Shown one piece after another: positions 1 to 7,552 of a stretch of DNA of 37,814 nt (the stretch's first letter is position 1; the number at the start of each line of letters is the position of its first letter). The position numbers and the translations under genes were made by a program. The notes under the pieces are model-generated. The model saw nothing but the letters and a program-made list of their open reading frames with translations. It made no database searches and had not been told where the DNA came from. The stretch comes from Micromonospora orduensis (GTDB lineage: Bacteria > Actinomycetota > Actinomycetes > Mycobacteriales > Micromonosporaceae). Location: assembly GCF_006228125.1 (NCBI RefSeq), contig NZ_VDFY01000119.1, forward strand, positions 1-37,814, read 5' to 3'.

Positions 1-326
1 ATCACGGCGTAGCCGGCCCGGGCCAGTGCCCCGCCCACCTGCTCGGCGAGTCGGCACTCGGCGGTGTCCGGGCCGCTGCGCGCGGAGCCGAAGACACTGA
101 CCGCCGGCGGCAGGTCGGCGAGGGTATCGAAACCCTCGACGAACTCGGAGAGGATACGCAGGGCCCGCCAGGCGTCCCTGGTCTTCCAGTCGCCGCGTCC
201 ACGCGAATCCAGCAGTCGCTGGTCGGCAGTGCTGCTCGGGATCGCCCCTCGACGCAGCGTCACCGCGCCCCGGTGCCGCTCCTTCGCTGGACCGCGGCTG
301 GCCTCCCGCCCGTTGCTGTCGCTCAT
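1..326 (-). CDS. LOG-family (TIGR00730) Rossmann-fold protein, partial
   Basis: The gene reads leftward from ATG at 326 and runs off the window edge, so only the first 108 residues are visible. The first 55 or so residues are polar and basic. From about residue 73 comes LPPAVSVFGSARSGPD followed by a helix and the start of AGYAV. That is the N-terminal Rossmann strand and helix of the TIGR00730/LOG family, whose characterised members are nucleoside 5'-monophosphate phosphoribohydrolases. The diagnostic PGGxGTxxE motif lies outside the window, so activity cannot be judged. The gene lies upstream of, and diverges from, the small ORF at 482. The shared gap holds the palindrome at 437-449, which could control either gene. 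Confidence 0.75.
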   Translation of the reverse strand, partial: MSDSNGREASRGPAKERHRGAVTLRRGAIPSSTADQRLLDSRGRGDWKTRDAWRALRILSEFVEGFDTLADLPPAVSVFGSARSGPDTAECRLAEQVGGALARAGYAV

Positions 327-436
327 GGAGCAACCGTAGTGCTCCACCTGGCGATTGCTGGGTCGGGTCGCGGACGCCGAGAAATAAGTCCCGATCAAGG
401 GCAACTATTCGGCTCGCTCGTACGTCTTACTATTCA

Positions 437-449
437 CATACCGGGTATG
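437..449. promoter_or_regulatory. Palindromic operator-like site CATACCGGGTATG (copy 1)
   Basis: This is a perfect 6+1+6 inverted repeat inside an ACATACCGGGTATGC core at 436-450. A TACTAT hexamer (428-433), which could be a -10 box for the small ORF at 482, lies just upstream. The same 15-base core occurs at 6244-6258 in another divergent promoter gap. Two exact copies, both in promoter gaps and both beside an AT-rich hexamer, suggest binding by one dimeric regulator. No regulator in the window can be tied to it. Confidence 0.5.
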
Positions 450-481
450 CCCCGGCGCGCGCCTTCGGGGGAGGAGACAGC

Positions 482-652
482 GTGATCAGCAACAGCGAGA
501 TGATCCGGATCCGTCGCCAGATGCAGCGACGGATCCGAGATGTGGTGGCCGAACGCCGCCGCACCCGCCAGCAGGACCCGATCCCCCTGCTCGCCCCTCC
601 CCCACCCGGAGCCGATCAAGAGGTTTGCGTCGCCGACAACGGGCCCGGCTGA
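482..652 (+). CDS. Small basic hypothetical protein (56 aa)
   Basis: The frame starts with GTG at 482 behind a strong ribosome-binding site (GGGGGAGGAGAC, about 4 nt spacing) and ends with TGA at 650-652. The first 35 residues are rich in Arg and Gln with Met/Ile/Val spacing that suggests a helix (SEMIRIRRQMQRRIRDVVAE). A Pro-rich stretch follows. Codon third positions are mostly G or C, as in neighbouring genes. The last codons and the stop lie inside the hairpin at 614-668, so the C-terminus may have been reshaped when that repeat arrived. I do not recognise the protein. The good RBS argues for a real gene, while its size and the lack of a known family keep confidence moderate. Confidence 0.5.
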   Translation: MISNSEMIRIRRQMQRRIRDVVAERRRTRQQDPIPLLAPPPPGADQEVCVADNGPG

Positions 653-668
653 CGCAAACCTCTTGATC
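614..668. terminator. Perfect 18-bp inverted repeat between convergent genes
   Basis: The arms at 614-631 and 651-668 are exact reverse complements (GATCAAGAGGTTTGCGTC). A 19-nt loop separates them and can itself pair GCCG (632-635) with CGGC (646-649). The element lies between the small plus-strand ORF, whose stop falls in the loop/right-arm junction, and the 3' end of dapE on the minus strand. It is therefore placed to act as a bidirectional terminator. Neither side has a U-tract, which is usual in high-GC actinobacteria. The AT-richer arms contrast with the surrounding sequence and suggest a dispersed repeat unit. Confidence 0.65.
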
Positions 669-700
669 ACCGGCGCGGGCGGCCCGGAGGCGCCGCCCGG

Positions 701-1783
701 TCAGGCTGGGGCCAGCCAGCGGTGCAGGGTTGCCGCGCCGTCGCGGATCTTGCTGATCTCCACGTGCTCGTCCGGGTGGTGCGCCAGGTTGGGGTCGCCC
801 GGGCCGAAGTTCAACGCGGGGATGCCCATGGCCGCGAAGCGGGCCACGTCCGTCCAGCCGAGCTTGCCGATCGGTGCCGCGCCGACCGCCGCCAGGAACT
901 CCTTCGCCGGGGCCGCCTCCAGCCCGGGCCGGGCGCCGGCGGCCGTGTCGGTGACCGTCACCTCGAAACCGGCGAACACCTCGCGCAGGTGCGCCTCCGC
1001 CTCGGCCGGCGAGCGGTCCGGGGCGAACCGGTAGTTGACCTCGACCTCGCAGTGGTCGGGGACCACGTTGCCGGCCACGCCACCGTTGATCCGCACCGCG
1101 TTCATGCCCTCGCGGTAGTCGCAGCCGTCGATGGTGACCCGACGGGCCTCGTACGTCTGGAGGCGCCGCAGCACCTCACCCGCCGCGTGGATGGCGTTCA
1201 CGCCGTGCCAGGAGCGCGCCGAGTGGGCCCGCACCCCGGCCGTCGTGACCACCGAGCGCATGGTGCCCTGGCAACCCGCCTCGACGATGCCGTACGTCGG
1301 CTCCAGCAGCACCGCGAAGTCCGCCTCCAGCCACTCCGGGAACGCCTGGGCGACCAGGTTCAGCCCGTTGTACCGCGACTCGATCTCCTCCGCCTCGTAG
1401 AAGAAGTACGTCACGTCGTACCGGGGCTCGGGCAGGGTCACCGCCAGATGCAGCGCGTACGCGGTGCCGGACTTCATGTCCGAGGTGCCGCAGCCGTACA
1501 TCAGGTCGCCGCGCATGGTCGACGGGAAGTTGTTGTTAAGCGGAACCGTGTCGAGGTGCCCGGCCAGCACGACGCGCTGCGACCGACCGAGGTCGGTACG
1601 CGCCATCACCGTGTTGCCGTGCCGGTGGGTGCTCAGGTGCGGTACACCGCGCAGGACCTCCTCGACACAGTCGGCGATCGCCTTCTCGTTGAGGGACACG
1701 GACTCTATGTCGACGAGAGCGCGGGTCAGCGCCACCGGATCGGCGAGGACCTCGGGGGTCAGCGGGTTCTCCATGGTTCGCAC
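701..1783 (-). CDS. dapE: Succinyl-diaminopimelate desuccinylase
   Basis: This M20-family metallohydrolase removes succinate from N-succinyl-LL-2,6-diaminopimelate in the succinylase route to meso-DAP and lysine. The dinuclear zinc site is visible: GHLDTVP with H76 and D78, GTSDMKSG with bridging D102, and YEAEE with the general base E132 and ligand E133. The length (360 aa) is normal for the actinobacterial form. The chosen GTG at 1783 has GAAGG 5 nt upstream; ATG at 1774 (MENPLTPEVL) is an equally possible start. The gene diverges from dapD with a 69-bp gap and converges on the small ORF at 482 across the 614-668 hairpin. Confidence 0.93.
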   Translation of the reverse strand: MRTMENPLTPEVLADPVALTRALVDIESVSLNEKAIADCVEEVLRGVPHLSTHRHGNTVMARTDLGRSQRVVLAGHLDTVPLNNNFPSTMRGDLMYGCGTSDMKSGTAYALHLAVTLPEPRYDVTYFFYEAEEIESRYNGLNLVAQAFPEWLEADFAVLLEPTYGIVEAGCQGTMRSVVTTAGVRAHSARSWHGVNAIHAAGEVLRRLQTYEARRVTIDGCDYREGMNAVRINGGVAGNVVPDHCEVEVNYRFAPDRSPAEAEAHLREVFAGFEVTVTDTAAGARPGLEAAPAKEFLAAVGAAPIGKLGWTDVARFAAMGIPALNFGPGDPNLAHHPDEHVEISKIRDGAATLHRWLAPA

Positions 1784-1801
1784 GGTACCTTCAGGTCTGT
1801 C

Positions 1802-1819
1802 AGCGCGAGGAGCGAGCCG
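1802..1819 (+). repeat. Fragment of the repeat found between tldD and pmbA
   Basis: AGCGCGAGGAGCGAGCCG matches 17 of 18 bases of the opening of the 62-bp tandem unit at 32101-32224. It lies in the dapE/dapD promoter gap, about 30 kb from the complete copies. After this core the two sequences diverge. It is best read as a truncated or decayed copy of a dispersed element; chance similarity in GA/GC-rich DNA is possible. Confidence 0.4.
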
Positions 1820-1852
1820 AGGTCAGCCCGGCCGTGACCGAGAGGTGTAACA

Positions 1853-2812
1853 GTGACGTCCGCAGATTCCGCCTGGGGCATCGGCCTGGCCACCGTCACC
1901 GCCGACGGGCAGGTGCTCGACACCTGGTATCCGACCGGCAAGCTGGGCCTGGGTGAGCTGCCGCTGGTCGCCGGCGAGGGCGAGTCGGACGTGCTGGACC
2001 TGCCGCCGGGCGCGCTGGGCGACCGGTCGCTGCCCGGTCTGCGTACCGTCCAGGTGGTCACCGTGATCGGCTCGCTGGACGACCCGATCAAGGACGCCCC
2101 CGACGCGTACCTCCGGTTGCACCTGCTCTCGCACCGCCTGGTGCGGCCCAACCAGCTCAACCTGGACGGCATCTTCGGCAAGCTCGCCAACGTGGCCTGG
2201 ACGTCCGCCGGGCCGTGCCCGCCGGAGCGGGTGGACGAGCTGCGGGTGATCGAGCGGGCCGCCGGCCGCCACCTGGCGGTGTACGGGGTGGACAAGTTCC
2301 CCCGGATGACCGACTACGTGGTGCCCTCCGGTGTGCGGATCGCCGACGCGGACCGGGTGCGCCTCGGCGCCCACCTGGCCGCCGGCACGACGGTGATGCA
2401 GGAGGGCTTCGTGAACTTCAACGCCGGCACGATCGGCACCTCGATGGTCGAGGGACGGATCGTGCAGGGCGTGCTGGTCGGCGACGGCTCCGACATCGGC
2501 GGTGGGGCCTCCATCATGGGCACCCTCTCCGGCGGCGGCACCGACAAGATCAGCATCGGCGAGCGGAGCCTGGTCGGCGCGAACGCCGGCGTCGGGATCT
2601 CGCTCGGCGACGACTGCGTGGTGGAGGCCGGCTGCTACATCACGGCCGCGTCGAAGGTCACCCTCCCGGACGGCCGGGTCGTCAAGGCCCGGGAGCTGTC
2701 CGGCGTCGACGGCCTGCTGTTCTGGCGCAACTCGGTGACGGGCGCGCTGGAGGCGAAGCCGCGTACCGGCCGGGGCATCGAACTGAACGCCGCCCTGCAC
2801 GCCAACGACTGA
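1853..2812 (+). CDS. dapD: 2,3,4,5-tetrahydropyridine-2,6-dicarboxylate N-succinyltransferase
   Basis: DapD transfers succinyl from succinyl-CoA to tetrahydrodipicolinate, opening the succinylated branch of meso-DAP/lysine synthesis. The protein has 319 residues, the length of the actinobacterial (mycobacterial-type) enzyme. The N-terminal 120 or so residues are the mixed alpha/beta domain. From about residue 160 the left-handed beta-helix follows, with hexapeptide-like turns such as [19 protein letters not shown] and [20 protein letters not shown]-terminal strand region ends the chain. The GTG start at 1853 has GAGAGG about 8 nt upstream. dapE diverges from it, and dapC lies 11 kb downstream, so the pathway is dispersed. 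The 3' end is closed by the hairpin at 2816-2857. Confidence 0.95.
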   Translation: MTSADSAWGIGLATVTADGQVLDTWYPTGKLGLGELPLVAGEGESDVLDLPPGALGDRSLPGLRTVQVVTVIGSLDDPIKDAPDAYLRLHLLSHRLVRPNQLNLDGIFGKLANVAWTSAGPCPPERVDELRVIERAAGRHLAVYGVDKFPRMTDYVVPSGVRIADADRVRLGAHLAAGTTVMQEGFVNFNAGTIGTSMVEGRIVQGVLVGDGSDIGGGASIMGTLSGGGTDKISIGERSLVGANAGVGISLGDDCVVEAGCYITAASKVTLPDGRVVKARELSGVDGLLFWRNSVTGALEAKPRTGRGIELNAALHAND

Positions 2813-2815
2813 CGT

Positions 2816-2857
2816 CCCCGCCGGGTCCGCGGCGCTCGGCCGCGGACCCGGACGGGG
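2816..2857. terminator. Bidirectional terminator hairpin between dapD and the subtilase
   Basis: CCCCGCCGGGTCCGCGGC (2816-2833) pairs with 2839-2857 across a 5-nt loop, with a single bulged A at 2852. It starts 4 nt after the dapD stop and ends 6 nt before the 3' end of the convergent peptidase gene, so it can end transcription from both sides. No U-tract is present. Confidence 0.75.
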
Positions 2858-2863
2858 TACGCC

Positions 2864-5800
2864 TCAGCGCAACCGGTACGCCTGGATGATCCGCTGTGTC
2901 ACCGTGTTGCCGGCGGCGTCCCGTGCGGTGGCCCGCAGCGACGCGTAGCCGGCGCCCGAGGGATGCCGGACGGTGGCCGTCCAGCCGTGCCCACCGTGCC
3001 GGACCCGGGCGGGTTGCCAGCTGCGGCCGCCGTCGTAGGAGACGTCCACGGTCAGCCCGGTCAGGCGCGACCCGGGGGCGCCGGGCTGTCGCTGCACCTG
3101 CACCGGGATGACCAGACTCCGGCCGGCCGGGGCCGTGTTGTCCCGGTCGAGCGGTGGCGTGAACCGGATCGCCGACACCGGCAGCCGCCGGTAGTCCTCG
3201 CCGGGTACGTGCCCGGACCGGAACGTCCACGCCGCGTCGACCTCGGTGCCGAGGTCGGTGAAGCTCCGCTTCGACGACACCTCCAGCCGGTAGTTCGCGG
3301 CACCGGGCGGCACCGTGAACTGGCCGTACCCCGGGTCGGTCAGCTCGTCGACCAGGACGCCGTCGCGGTAGAGGGCGGTCCGGGCCGCGTCCGAGATCGA
3401 CCCGCCGGCGTGGCCGTCGGCGTCACCGTGCAGCGAAACGTCCACCACGATGTCGTCACCGAGGCGGGTGACGCCCTGCCCCGGCCAGCGCGGCGTCGGG
3501 AACGACGGCCCGTACGGCGCGCTGTTCCAGCTCTCCCGCGTGTGCCGGCCGGCCCGGTACGCCTTCGGTTCGGCGACCAGCACCGCCTTCGTGTCGAGCC
3601 ATCCCTCCTCGGTGGGCACGCCGAACGTCAGCTCCGAGGACCAGCGCAGCCCACGGGTGTTGTAGTGCTCGACCCGCTTCCCCGGCACCGCCGTGGGCAG
3701 GACGACCGCCCAGCCACCCAGGTCCGGTTCGAGGTGCGGGAAGACCACCCGCTCGGCGGACAGCCCGGGGTAGCCACCCCGGAACTCGTGGGTGACGGTG
3801 GCCAGGTCCCGAGCGCGGTAGGTCCTGTCGAAGCCGGTCGGCATCCGGCCGGGGATCTTCTCACTGAGCGCGTACAGGTAGGGGCTGTCGGCCACCTCCG
3901 GCTTGCGCCACTGGCTGCTCACCGTGGCGACGAACCGTTCACCGGAGACCGCCCGACCGAGATGCCCGGTGGCCAGCCCGGTGAAGTCGAACCCGAGCAG
4001 ACCGAATCCGTACGAGCCGCCGTCCTCGGTGAGGAAGATGGCGCTGATGTCCACCAGGTCCGGGACGGCCGTGCGCTCCGGGATGGTCGTCCGCACCGGC
4101 CGTGCCTTTCGGGCGTCGACGGTGACGGTGGTGTCGGCGGTCACCGCCAGCTCGGGCTGAGCCAGTTGGGCGGCGCCGTCGTCCCCGCTGAACACGATGC
4201 TGGCAAGCCCGTAGCGGCCCTTCGGCACGCGGAGCTCGTCGGTGCCGTCCGGGTCGTACAGGTTGTAGCTCTCCAGGGTGTCGAGCCGGATCAGCGAGGT
4301 GATGTGGTCGGAGGCGGCGGCGCCGGTGGCGTCGAGGTGCCGGACGGTGAGCTGGTAGCTCTCCACCTCACGGTTCACCGCGACCGGGGTGACCGCCACG
4401 GCCGCACCCCAGCGGGCCACGACGCGGCCGGTCCAGTAGCCGTCCGTCCCGAGGCGGGTGTCCACGGTGACCGTGGTGCCGGCGGTGCCGCCCGGTGGCA
4501 CGGTGACCTGGCCCGCGCCCAGGGCGAACATGCCGGCCGGTGCCGGCTGGCCGTCCGGGCCGGTCACGTCGAGGCTGAGGTCCAGGGTGAGCGGGTCCGG
4601 GCCGTCGTTACGCCAGTCGACCTTCCGGGTGATCGGCGTGTCGTCGTCGTGCGGCCAGGTGGGTCGACCGAAGGAGACGCTGACCGGGTCGCTTGTCACC
4701 CGCTGGGTGATCGCCCGGGCCACGTCGACCCGGCCGGCACCCTGCTGGAAGGCGGTCTGCTCCGGGTGCGGCTTCGCCGACGCCATCAGGGTCGCCTTGA
4801 GCTGCGTCGCCGTCCAGCCGCTGTGCTGCTGGGCGAGCAGCGCCACCGCGCCGGTGACGTGCGGCGCGGCCATCGAGGTGCCGGAGAGCGCGACGTACCC
4901 GTCCCCCACCGGCGTACCGATCCCCGTGCCGTCGGCACGGGCGGCCACGATCTCCACCCCGGGCGCGGTGATGTCCGGCTTCAGCCCGCCGTCGCCAACC
5001 CGGGGGCCCCGGCTGGAGAAGTCGGCCAGGGCATCGTCACGGTCCACCGCGCCCACCGTGAGCGCCGCGTCGGCGCTGCCCGGCGAGCCGACCGAGCCGT
5101 CGGTGCCGTCGTTGCCGGCGGAGAGGACGAAGAGCGCGCCGGTCTGCGCGGTCAGTGACTCGACGGCCGCCTCCAGCGGGTCGACGTCCGGCGTGTCACC
5201 GCCACCCAGGCTCATGTTGATCACATCGGCGTGCTGGTCGGCGGCCGCCCACTGCATGCCGGCGAGGATCGCCGACTCCATGCAGCCGCCCTCCTCGCAG
5301 ACCTTGCCGTTGAGCAGCGTGGCGTCCGGGGCGACACCGTGGTACTTGCCGCCGGAGGCCGCGCCGCTGCCCGCGATGATCGAGGCGACGTGCGTGCCGT
5401 GGCCGACCGTGTCACCGGCGTCGGCGGCCTCGGTGAAGTTGTGCGCCTCGGCGACCCGGCCGGTCAGGTCGGGGTGACCGGCGTCGATGCCGGTGTCCAG
5501 CACCGCGACGCGTACGCCCTGACCGGTGAAGCCGGCCTGGTAGGCGGCCGGGGCGCCGATCTGCGGCACGCTGTGGTCCAGGGTGAGCTGTCGGCGGCCG
5601 TCGAGCCAGATCCGGTCGGCGCCCCCCGCCGTGCCGACCCGGGCGCCGGCGCCGGTGAGCGCCGCCCAGACGTTTGTGGCCTGCCGCTTGTCGGCAGTGG
5701 CGGCGACCCCGCCGATGGCCGGAAGTTGGGTGGTGACGGTCAACCCGGCCGGTGTCGCGGCCCGCTGCCGCGCGCCCGCGTTACCGGCGACCAGCACCGG

Positions 5801-6184
5801 CAGGTCGCCCCGACGGGCGTCGTCGTAGCCGGCGTCGATCAGCCCGGTCACATCGAACAGCCGCCGGTCGACGCGGCCGTCGCGCACCAGGGGCAGGGCG
5901 TCCTGCGGCAGCACGGTGAGGTGGCCACGGTCGCGGGTGGTGAGGAACCGCAGACGGGTACGGCCCGGGCCGGGGCGGATCGCGGCGGACCCGGACGGGG
6001 TGACGGTGACCCGGTCTCCGGTGAGCAGGGTGACGGTGGTCGTGGTCGTGGTCGTGGACGCGCCGCGCGGAGCGGTGGCGTCCGTGGTGGTGCTGGCTGA
6101 CGGGCTGGCCGCGGCTATCGCCGGTGTGCCGAGCACGAGGGCTACGACGGCGGTGGCGGCGGTCATTCTGCTGCGTCGACGCAA
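2864..6184 (-). CDS. Secreted subtilisin-like serine peptidase (S8), 1106 aa
   Basis: This is a large exported subtilase. Residues 1-27 are a signal peptide (basic MRRRSR, hydrophobic core, AIAAAS cleavage region). A Thr-rich linker (43-50) and a propeptide-like region of about 150 residues follow. The catalytic triad is D230 (VAVLDTGID), H262 (GHGTHVAS) and S437 (GTSMAAPH), with N358 (SAGND) as the oxyanion residue. C296 and C301 could form a disulfide. The remaining 650 residues are beta-rich modules without membrane anchor or sorting signal. The start appears to be TTG at 6184, 5-6 nt after AAGGAGGATCC; the later ATG at 6166 lacks such a site. The gene diverges from the acetyltransferase at 6277, and the gap carries the second CATACCGGGTATG palindrome. 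Substrates are unknown. Confidence 0.92.
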   Translation of the reverse strand: MRRRSRMTAATAVVALVLGTPAIAAASPSASTTTDATAPRGASTTTTTTTVTLLTGDRVTVTPSGSAAIRPGPGRTRLRFLTTRDRGHLTVLPQDALPLVRDGRVDRRLFDVTGLIDAGYDDARRGDLPVLVAGNAGARQRAATPAGLTVTTQLPAIGGVAATADKRQATNVWAALTGAGARVGTAGGADRIWLDGRRQLTLDHSVPQIGAPAAYQAGFTGQGVRVAVLDTGIDAGHPDLTGRVAEAHNFTEAADAGDTVGHGTHVASIIAGSGAASGGKYHGVAPDATLLNGKVCEEGGCMESAILAGMQWAAADQHADVINMSLGGGDTPDVDPLEAAVESLTAQTGALFVLSAGNDGTDGSVGSPGSADAALTVGAVDRDDALADFSSRGPRVGDGGLKPDITAPGVEIVAARADGTGIGTPVGDGYVALSGTSMAAPHVTGAVALLAQQHSGWTATQLKATLMASAKPHPEQTAFQQGAGRVDVARAITQRVTSDPVSVSFGRPTWPHDDDTPITRKVDWRNDGPDPLTLDLSLDVTGPDGQPAPAGMFALGAGQVTVPPGGTAGTTVTVDTRLGTDGYWTGRVVARWGAAVAVTPVAVNREVESYQLTVRHLDATGAAASDHITSLIRLDTLESYNLYDPDGTDELRVPKGRYGLASIVFSGDDGAAQLAQPELAVTADTTVTVDARKARPVRTTIPERTAVPDLVDISAIFLTEDGGSYGFGLLGFDFTGLATGHLGRAVSGERFVATVSSQWRKPEVADSPYLYALSEKIPGRMPTGFDRTYRARDLATVTHEFRGGYPGLSAERVVFPHLEPDLGGWAVVLPTAVPGKRVEHYNTRGLRWSSELTFGVPTEEGWLDTKAVLVAEPKAYRAGRHTRESWNSAPYGPSFPTPRWPGQGVTRLGDDIVVDVSLHGDADGHAGGSISDAARTALYRDGVLVDELTDPGYGQFTVPPGAANYRLEVSSKRSFTDLGTEVDAAWTFRSGHVPGEDYRRLPVSAIRFTPPLDRDNTAPAGRSLVIPVQVQRQPGAPGSRLTGLTVDVSYDGGRSWQPARVRHGGHGWTATVRHPSGAGYASLRATARDAAGNTVTQRIIQAYRLR

Positions 6185-6244
6185 CGGATCCTCCTTGGTG
6201 GAGCGTTGAAATCAGAAGAGACGCATTGACCGCCGCCAGTATTA

Positions 6245-6257
6245 CATACCGGGTATG
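6245..6257. promoter_or_regulatory. Palindromic operator-like site CATACCGGGTATG (copy 2)
   Basis: This site is identical over 15 bases (6244-6258) to the one at 436-450. It lies in the 92-bp gap between the divergent subtilase (start 6184) and acetyltransferase (start 6277). Reading leftward, a TAATAC hexamer (6244-6239) abuts the palindrome and could be the -10 box of the peptidase gene. Reading rightward, the palindrome lies 20 nt before the acetyltransferase start. One bound protein could control both genes. Confidence 0.5.
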
Positions 6258-6276
6258 CAAAGAAGACGGCCAAAAT

Positions 6277-6885
6277 ATGACGGACCTGCCAACTCACGGC
6301 GGGCCGCCCGGCATCATCGACCGGGTGACCTCCATGAAGGACAAGATGCTCGCCGGTGAGCCCTACCTCGCCGACGATCCCGAGATCATCGCCGACCAGG
6401 ACCGGGCCGCCCGGCTGATGGAACGCTTCAACACCAGCCCGGCAGCCGATCCACGGGCTCGACTCGCCGCGCTGCGCGACCTCCTCGGCGAGGTGGGCGA
6501 GGACGCCTGGATCCGCCCGCCGTTCTACTGCGACTACGGCTGGCAGATCCGGATCGGCCCGCGCAGCTTCGTCAACTACAACGCCGTCTTCCTCGACGTC
6601 GCCCGGATCACCCTCGGCGCGGACGTCCAGGTCGGCCCGAACGTCCAGCTGCTCACCCCGACGCACCCGGTGGAACCCGCACCTCGACGCGACAAGTGGG
6701 AGGCCGCCAAACCGATCACGATCGGTGACAATGTGTGGCTGGGCGGCGGCGCGATCGTGCTGGCGGGAGTGACGATCGGCGCGAACACAGTCGTCGGCGC
6801 CGGAGCGGTGGTCACCCGCGACCTACCCGCGAACGTGATCGCGGTCGGCAACCCGGCCCGACCGGTCCGCGAGCTCGACCAGTAG
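6277..6885 (+). CDS. Maltose/galactoside O-acetyltransferase-like protein
   Basis: The protein has an N-terminal Mac-type helical domain (about residues 20-75, MKDKMLAGEPYLADDPEI) and a left-handed beta-helix of hexapeptide repeats. The hallmark LLTPTHPV carries the catalytic His (H130). The segment ITIGDNVWLGGGAIVLAGVTIG completes the coil typical of Maa/LacA/NodL acetyltransferases, which move acetyl from acetyl-CoA to a sugar hydroxyl. The acceptor is unknown. Start choice is uncertain: ATG 6277 gives 202 aa but has no clear RBS, and ATG 6334 begins exactly at the family's usual N-terminus. The TAG stop lies inside the RBS of the next gene, 9 nt before its start, so the two are probably one operon. 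Confidence 0.88.
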   Translation: MTDLPTHGGPPGIIDRVTSMKDKMLAGEPYLADDPEIIADQDRAARLMERFNTSPAADPRARLAALRDLLGEVGEDAWIRPPFYCDYGWQIRIGPRSFVNYNAVFLDVARITLGADVQVGPNVQLLTPTHPVEPAPRRDKWEAAKPITIGDNVWLGGGAIVLAGVTIGANTVVGAGAVVTRDLPANVIAVGNPARPVRELDQ

Positions 6886-6894
6886 GAGGACAGC

Positions 6895-7533
6895 ATGGGC
6901 ACCATCCACATCGACCTGTTCGCCACGCTCGACCTGGTCGCCCAGGCACCGGGCGGTCCACAGGAGGACCCGGAGGGCTTCCCGTTCGGGGGGTGGCAGG
7001 CGCCCCTGTTCGACGAGACGGGCGGCCAACAGGTCGAACAGGGCATGCGGGGCATGGACGCGCTGCTCCTGGGCCGCAGGACGTACGACATCTTCGCCGG
7101 ATACTGGCCGCACCAGGGCGATGGCGTCGACGGCGGGATAGCCGCCCTGTTCAACAGCATTCCAAAGTACGTCGCGTCGCGCGGCAACCCGGACCTGGAC
7201 TGGGCTGGCTCCACCCACCTCGGGCCCGACCTGGTGAGCTCCGTAGCCGCCCTGCGGGACAGGCACGAGCACATCCACGTGATCGGCAGCCTGAACCTGG
7301 TGCAGACCCTCCTGCACGAGCGCCTCTTCGACCGGCTCAACCTGTGGATCTTTCCCATCCTGCTCGGCGTCGGCAAGAAGGTGTTCGACGGCGGCGCGGT
7401 GCCGAGCAACCTGACACTCCTCGAACCACCCGCCACCTCGGGCAAGGGTGCGGTGCTCCTGCGGTACGGGCTCGCCGAGGGAACGCCCACCACCGGGGAC
7501 ATGAGTCGCGAGGGCCGGGGCGTCACGGAGTGA
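6895..7533 (+). CDS. Dihydrofolate reductase-family (RibD C-terminal-like) protein
   Basis: This 212-residue protein has the RibD-C/YyaP-type fold: an N-terminal strand with SxD-like IHIDLFATLD, LLLGRRTYDIFAGYW (the conserved GRxTY nucleotide-binding helix), IHVIGSLNLVQTLL and LNLWIFPILLGVGKKVF near the end. Family members are NADPH-dependent reductases or uncharacterised relatives, often in two-gene stress loci of actinobacteria. The substrate is unknown. The start ATG 6895 follows TAGGAGGACAGC, a strong RBS overlapping the stop of the acetyltransferase gene. It converges on the kinase gene with a 19-bp gap and no visible terminator. Confidence 0.85.
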   Translation: MGTIHIDLFATLDLVAQAPGGPQEDPEGFPFGGWQAPLFDETGGQQVEQGMRGMDALLLGRRTYDIFAGYWPHQGDGVDGGIAALFNSIPKYVASRGNPDLDWAGSTHLGPDLVSSVAALRDRHEHIHVIGSLNLVQTLLHERLFDRLNLWIFPILLGVGKKVFDGGAVPSNLTLLEPPATSGKGAVLLRYGLAEGTPTTGDMSREGRGVTE

Positions 7534-7552
7534 AACCGCAACGTCGGCCGGG

